Assembly: GCA_017983515.1 (NCBI GenBank)
Contig: JAGOBF010000002.1
Location: forward strand, 1 to 64,000
From: Promineifilum sp.
GTDB lineage: Bacteria; Chloroflexota; Anaerolineae; Promineifilales; Promineifilaceae
Length of the DNA stretch: 64,000 bases
Direction: 5' to 3'
Shown here: in pieces, positions 60,758 through 64,000 of the stretch
Position numbering within the stretch: the stretch's first letter is position 1
Layout of the letters: each line of letters starts with the position of its first letter
The notes under the pieces: model-generated
What the model was told of the DNA's origin: nothing
Databases searched by the model: none
Seen by the model: the letters and a program-made list of their open reading frames with translations, nothing else
Translations under genes and position numbers: made by a program

Positions 60758-61604
60758 GCGACAGTCTCTCGGCCGCGGTCTGGATGCGTTGTTTTCGTCG
60801 GCGGGTGAACGCCCGGCCCGTGACGAGGGCGTCCGTCAGGTAGCGATTGAGCGGATCATCCCCAACCCGCGCCAACCGCGCACGGTGATGGACGACGACA
60901 AGCTGGCCGAGCTGGCCGAGTCAATCAGGATTCATGGCTTGATCCAGCCGATCATCGTGACGGAAACGGTCGAGGGCTTTGTGCTGATCGCCGGCGAGCG
61001 CCGTTGGCGGGCCTCGCGCCTCGCGGGTCTGGAGCAGATCCCGGTCGTCGTCAAAGAGACCACACCCCAGGACATGCTGGAACTGGCTCTGATCGAAAAC
61101 GTCCAGCGCGCCGACCTCAATGCGTTAGAGGAGGCTCATGCCTATCGTCAGTTGCTCGATGAATTCGGCCTGACACAGGAGGTGGTCGCCGAGCGCGTGG
61201 GTAAGGCCCGTTCGACCGTGGCCAATCTGGTGCGCTTGCTGACCCTGCCGGAAGCGATTCAGGCCGCGGTCAATGACGGCCGGCTCAGCGGGGCGCATGC
61301 GCGGGCGCTGCTGCCGCTGGCCTCGGCCGAAATGCAAATTGCCGCCATGAATCAGATCAGCAAGCTGGGTCTGAGCGTTCGCCAGACGGAAACACTGGTG
61401 ACGAACCTTATGGCCGAGAAGAAGCCGGAGGCCAAACAGCGGTTACAGCCTCCGCCCGAATGGATCGATATTCAGGGTCAGTTCGAGGCGGCGCTGGGCA
61501 CTCGGGTGAACATCGAGAAGGGGGCCAAGGGCGGCCGGGTGGTGATTCACTTTTATTCGGATGAAGATCTAAACGCTATTTATGAGTCGATTGTGGGCGA
61601 ATGA
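60747..61604 (+). CDS. parB: Chromosome partitioning protein ParB
   Basis: 285 residues from ATG 60747, behind GGAGGGG. Starts TKRQSLGRGLDALF (ParA-contact region), CTP-binding box GERRWR at 83-88, HTH around LTQEVVAERVGKARSTVANLVRLL at about 142-165 and a C-terminal dimerisation segment. Forms CTP-loaded clamps at parS. Confidence 0.95.
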   Translation: MPTKRQSLGRGLDALFSSAGERPARDEGVRQVAIERIIPNPRQPRTVMDDDKLAELAESIRIHGLIQPIIVTETVEGFVLIAGERRWRASRLAGLEQIPVVVKETTPQDMLELALIENVQRADLNALEEAHAYRQLLDEFGLTQEVVAERVGKARSTVANLVRLLTLPEAIQAAVNDGRLSGAHARALLPLASAEMQIAAMNQISKLGLSVRQTETLVTNLMAEKKPEAKQRLQPPPEWIDIQGQFEAALGTRVNIEKGAKGGRVVIHFYSDEDLNAIYESIVGE

Positions 61605-61629
61605 ATGCCCGATCGAATGATCTTTCTAT

Positions 61630-62826
61630 ATGACTGACGAGCGCCGATTAGTTCACGAAAAGCTTGAGCAAGCGACGGCCATTCTGGACGAGTTTGACGT
61701 TGACCTGTGGCTGACCTTCGTGCGCGAGACGATGCTGGTTGCCGATCCGGCGCTGGAACTGATCTATGACGGCGACGTAACCTGGCAATCGGCATTTCTC
61801 ATCGGCCGCGACGGCCGCCGCACAGCCATCATCGGCCATTTCGACGCCGAGAACGTGCGTACGTTGGGAGGCTATTCGAACGTCATTGACTACCATGAGG
61901 GCATTGCCCAGCACCTCCTGCAGGCCCTGGCCGACCACGCGCCGCGCTCGATTGCCATTAACTATTCCGAAGACGACGTGGCCGCGGACGGTTTAACGCA
62001 TGGCATGTACCGGCTGTTGACCAGCTATCTGGCCGATACGCCGTGGGCCGGCAAACTGGTGTCGGCCGCGCCCATCATCGCCGCCTTGCGCGGCCGCAAG
62101 ACGCCGGCCGAGATAGAACGTGTGCGCCGGGCGGTGGAGACGACGGAGCGGATATTCGACGAGATCGAAGCCTTCGTCCGGCCGGGCATGACCCAAAAGC
62201 ATATCGCCGATTTCGTCCACGAGCGTATCGACGGCATGGGACTGGATTATGCCTGGCCCAAGCCGTTTAATCCCATTGTCACCTGTGGGCCTGAATCGGC
62301 CGGGGGCCACGCCGCGCCGGGCGACGTCGCCCTGCAACGTGGTCACACCTTACATATCGATCTGGGCATCAAGCAGAATGGCTACTGCTCCGACATCCAA
62401 CGCATGTGGTACGTCCTGGGGGAGGGTGAAGATGCGGCCCCACCCGACGTCCAGCGCGCGTTCGACGTGGTGCTGGGGGCGATTCAAGCGGGCGAAGTGG
62501 CCCTCCGCTGTGGCGCGGCCGGGTGGCAGGTCGATGAGGTGGCCCGCGAGTTCATCGTTGACAATGGCTATCCCGAATATATGCACGCCTTGGGGCATTT
62601 GCTGGGCCGCTCGGCCCACGATGGTGCTACCGTGCTTGGCCCCCGCTGGGAACGATATAAAGGCATCTGTGACCTGGAAGTCGAGGCGGGCAATATCTTT
62701 ACCCTGGAATTGCACGTCATCGTGCCGGAGCGCGGGATGATGAGTCTGGAAGAGGACGTAGTCGTCACCGAAACGGGCGTCGACTATCTGAGCACACCCC
62801 AAACGAGCCTGCGTTACATTCGCTAA
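61630..62826 (+). CDS. M24-family Xaa-Pro aminopeptidase-like protein
   Basis: 398 residues. N-terminal creatinase-like domain to about residue 165, then the pita-bread domain with metal ligands in IDLGIKQNGYCSD (two Asp), HALGHLLG (His), LELHV (Glu) and EEDVVV (Glu). Likely cleaves N-terminal residues before proline; other M24 activities are possible. Lies after parB in the same direction. Confidence 0.85.
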   Translation: MTDERRLVHEKLEQATAILDEFDVDLWLTFVRETMLVADPALELIYDGDVTWQSAFLIGRDGRRTAIIGHFDAENVRTLGGYSNVIDYHEGIAQHLLQALADHAPRSIAINYSEDDVAADGLTHGMYRLLTSYLADTPWAGKLVSAAPIIAALRGRKTPAEIERVRRAVETTERIFDEIEAFVRPGMTQKHIADFVHERIDGMGLDYAWPKPFNPIVTCGPESAGGHAAPGDVALQRGHTLHIDLGIKQNGYCSDIQRMWYVLGEGEDAAPPDVQRAFDVVLGAIQAGEVALRCGAAGWQVDEVAREFIVDNGYPEYMHALGHLLGRSAHDGATVLGPRWERYKGICDLEVEAGNIFTLELHVIVPERGMMSLEEDVVVTETGVDYLSTPQTSLRYIR

Positions 62827-62933
62827 TACCTTTGTCCCCGATCGTTATTTCAACAAGCGCTTCGCGACGGACGTAGGTTAAGTGGCGGACGGGCCATTAT
62901 CCCGCGCTATTGTGGAGAGCGTGACGGGACGGC

Positions 62934-63143
62934 TCATAACCTGGATATGACGTGTTCTTCGAGGTCGCTGAGGCGCGCCTGGGCCTGGGCATACCTGTCC
63001 AACAGATCGAGCGCGCCTTCTTCCAAGGAAGTGCTTTTCTGATAGTACCATACGATCAGAGCGGTCAATGATGCGATGATAAAGCCGATAATAAAAGTCG
63101 AGCGTCTCCAATTACACATAAGCGTTTCTATTACCCTGCCCAT
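62934..63143 (-). CDS. Small membrane protein with coiled coil
   Basis: 69 residues from ATG 63143; ATG 63119 is an alternative. One span at about 16-34 (TFIIGFIIASLTALIVWYY), then a charged helical tail (SLEEGALDLLDRYAQAQARLSDLEEHV). No family recognised. It follows the next gene on the same strand with a 12-base gap. Confidence 0.5.
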   Translation of the reverse strand: MGRVIETLMCNWRRSTFIIGFIIASLTALIVWYYQKSTSLEEGALDLLDRYAQAQARLSDLEEHVISRL

Positions 63144-63155
63144 AATGGCGGGCCA

Positions 63156-63539
63156 TCAAACTTTAGACTTGCTCCCTGAATTGACCAGATAGCGATTAAT
63201 CGCCTCGCGCGCCGCCGGCAAGTGCTGCATAGCGCGCCAGTCGCCGGGAATGTTGGCGGGGGCATCAATTTCCAGTAACAGACGAAACGGATCGGTGGCG
63301 GTGGCTTTGCCGGCCGCCTGGGTCAGTTGCCAGTAGGGCCGCAACACTGCCTCCCACTGGGGATATTGCTCTTTGAGCCACGGCCACACCTGTTCATAGT
63401 CGGCCGTCGCCGCCGTCACGGATATTTTGCTGCGATAGACGTCGATGATGAGGCGCTCCAGTATGTCCCATTGCTCGACGAAGGCGAGAAATGGCCGGTC
63501 ATCTGACTTCGTGCCGAGGAATTTGGAGAATGGATTCAT
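63156..63539 (-). CDS. Conserved hypothetical protein
   Basis: 127 residues, no signal or spans, rich in Trp and Pro (WPWLKEQYPQWEAVLRPYW). Not recognised. TATAAT at 63577-63582 and a weak TTTCCA form the likely promoter, with a leader of about 30 bases. Confidence 0.6.
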   Translation of the reverse strand: MNPFSKFLGTKSDDRPFLAFVEQWDILERLIIDVYRSKISVTAATADYEQVWPWLKEQYPQWEAVLRPYWQLTQAAGKATATDPFRLLLEIDAPANIPGDWRAMQHLPAAREAINRYLVNSGSKSKV

Positions 63540-63688
63540 AAGTTAACGCCCTCATTAAGGCTAATCCTTGAATCTGATTATAGCAGGCCGACGGCCGGTG
63601 GAAACGTTGTTTAATCTGGAAGCCGGATGAGGCGAGGGAATTCGGGCCTCACTCGCGTGGCTTGCCCTTGAAGCGCGTAATCGTCTCG

Positions 63689-63717
63689 TTGACGCGCTCA
63701 TATCGATATGCTAGACT
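63689..63717 (+). promoter_or_regulatory. Promoter of the his operon
   Basis: TTGACG (63689-63694), 17-base spacer, TAGACT (63712-63717). The his leader ATG (63725) follows seven bases later, so transcription should begin at or next to it. Confidence 0.85.
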
Positions 63718-63724
63718 CTTGCGC

Positions 63725-63811
63725 ATGCTCTTAACCTGTGCGTCCACTGGCTGGCTCGGCCGCCCGACCCACCACCATCACCCTATGGTTGTTGAACGTT
63801 GCCCGGGTTGA
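63725..63811 (+). CDS. hisL: his operon leader peptide
   Basis: 28 codons from ATG 63725 to TGA 63809-63811. The product MLLTCASTGWLGRPTHHHHP then MVVERCPG has four His codons in a row (63770-63781: CAC CAC CAT CAC). This is the hallmark of ribosome-stalling attenuation of histidine operons. No ribosome site precedes it; the promoter spacing suggests a leaderless start. Its stop codon lies inside the antiterminator strand. Confidence 0.88.
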   Translation: MLLTCASTGWLGRPTHHHHPMVVERCPG

Positions 63812-63880
63812 GGCCACCGGTGAACCGGTGGCATACGCGAGAAATCAGCACCCTCCTCAGCTCCTGGGGAGGGTTTTTTT
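63805..63880 (+). terminator. his attenuator (antiterminator and terminator)
   Basis: Terminator: ACCCTCCTCAG (63850-63860) pairs with CTGGGGAGGGT (63864-63874), followed by T-run 63874-63880. Competing antiterminator: GGGTTGAGG (63805-63813) can pair with CCTCAGCTC (63855-63863). Between them is a hairpin CCACCGG/CCGGTGG (63814-63831). A ribosome reaching the leader stop would mask the first strand and allow termination; stalling at the His codons would leave it free. Confidence 0.88.
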
Positions 63881-63895
63881 ATTTGATGAGGGATT

Positions 63896-64000
63896 ATGAC
63901 ACGAACCGACATTCGTCTGGCATTACCCAGCAAGGGTATCCTGCAGGACGGAGCCATCGCGTTTCTGGAGGCCTGCGGGCTGAGAGTTTACCGGCCAAAT
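63896..64000 (+). CDS. hisG: ATP phosphoribosyltransferase, N-terminal part (partial)
   Basis: ATG 63896, open to the window end, 35 residues: TRTDIRLALPSKGILQDGAI, then FLEACGLRVYRP. This is the start of HisG, the first histidine-pathway enzyme, and it lies 16 bases after the attenuator T-run. GAGGG before the ATG is the likely ribosome site. Confidence 0.93.
   Translation, partial: MTRTDIRLALPSKGILQDGAIAFLEACGLRVYRPN

Overview
The window reads as a piece of a bacterial chromosome of roughly 58% GC (estimated by eye). Its gene families point to Chloroflexota, close to Anaerolineae, Caldilineae or Ardenticatenia: zinc-binding ribosomal protein versions, Pro/Thr-rich surface lipoproteins with SH3 tails, FAS1 proteins, a Memo/AmmeMemoRadiSam-B protein, a fused alpha/beta 2-oxoacid dehydrogenase E1 and a fused YabN-MazG protein. 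The phylum is an inference from gene content. No insertion sequence, prophage, integrase or CRISPR array was seen.

Positions 1-17054 hold one continuous plus-strand translation block: the tuf end, then S10, spc and alpha operon genes in classical order, with secY and adk, then rplQ-truA-rplM-rpsI. map and infA are missing from their usual place after adk; map lies near 29.4 kb on the other strand. rpmJ (37 codons) is present. L29 carries an unusual C-terminal domain of about 75 residues. rpsD and rpoA both start with TTG behind strong GGAGG sites and each follows a hairpin.

Positions 17-25 kb carry housekeeping and metabolic genes: mazG, an SH3 membrane protein, an ABC exporter with arginase, trmB with an extra C-terminal domain, an alpha/beta hydrolase and a degenerate hydroxyacyl-CoA dehydrogenase. 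At 24748-25017 (minus) lies a SelW/Rdx-type gene whose CxxU motif is encoded with an in-frame UGA. A matching tRNA-Sec (UCA anticodon, 95 nt, 8-bp acceptor stem) lies on the minus strand at 55423-55517. Together they indicate that this organism makes selenoproteins.

Positions 25-43 kb carry two tRNA-Ala genes, leuS, a LysE exporter, map, a FAS1 protein, an MFS exporter, folC-lon, a DUF1028 protein, a thioesterase, the E1-E2 genes of a 2-oxoacid dehydrogenase and tRNA-Val. From 48117 down to 43230 there is a minus-strand operon of ubiD, a fused aconitase-X gene, a CPA2 antiporter and a PII-like gene. The first two could be the phosphomevalonate dehydratase/decarboxylase pair of the archaeal-type mevalonate pathway.

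Positions 48-64 kb hold ftsZ with a small HTH gene, Memo, FHA and metalloprotease genes, the tRNA-Sec/Phe/Gly/Cys cluster, an M3 peptidase with a DtxR-type regulator, a DivIC-like gene, a PfkB kinase, parAB, an M24 peptidase, and a histidine-operon attenuator (leader peptide with four consecutive His codons) in front of the first 35 codons of hisG. Several genes, including the his leader, have a -10 box only 6 to 9 nt before the start codon, so leaderless transcription seems common here.
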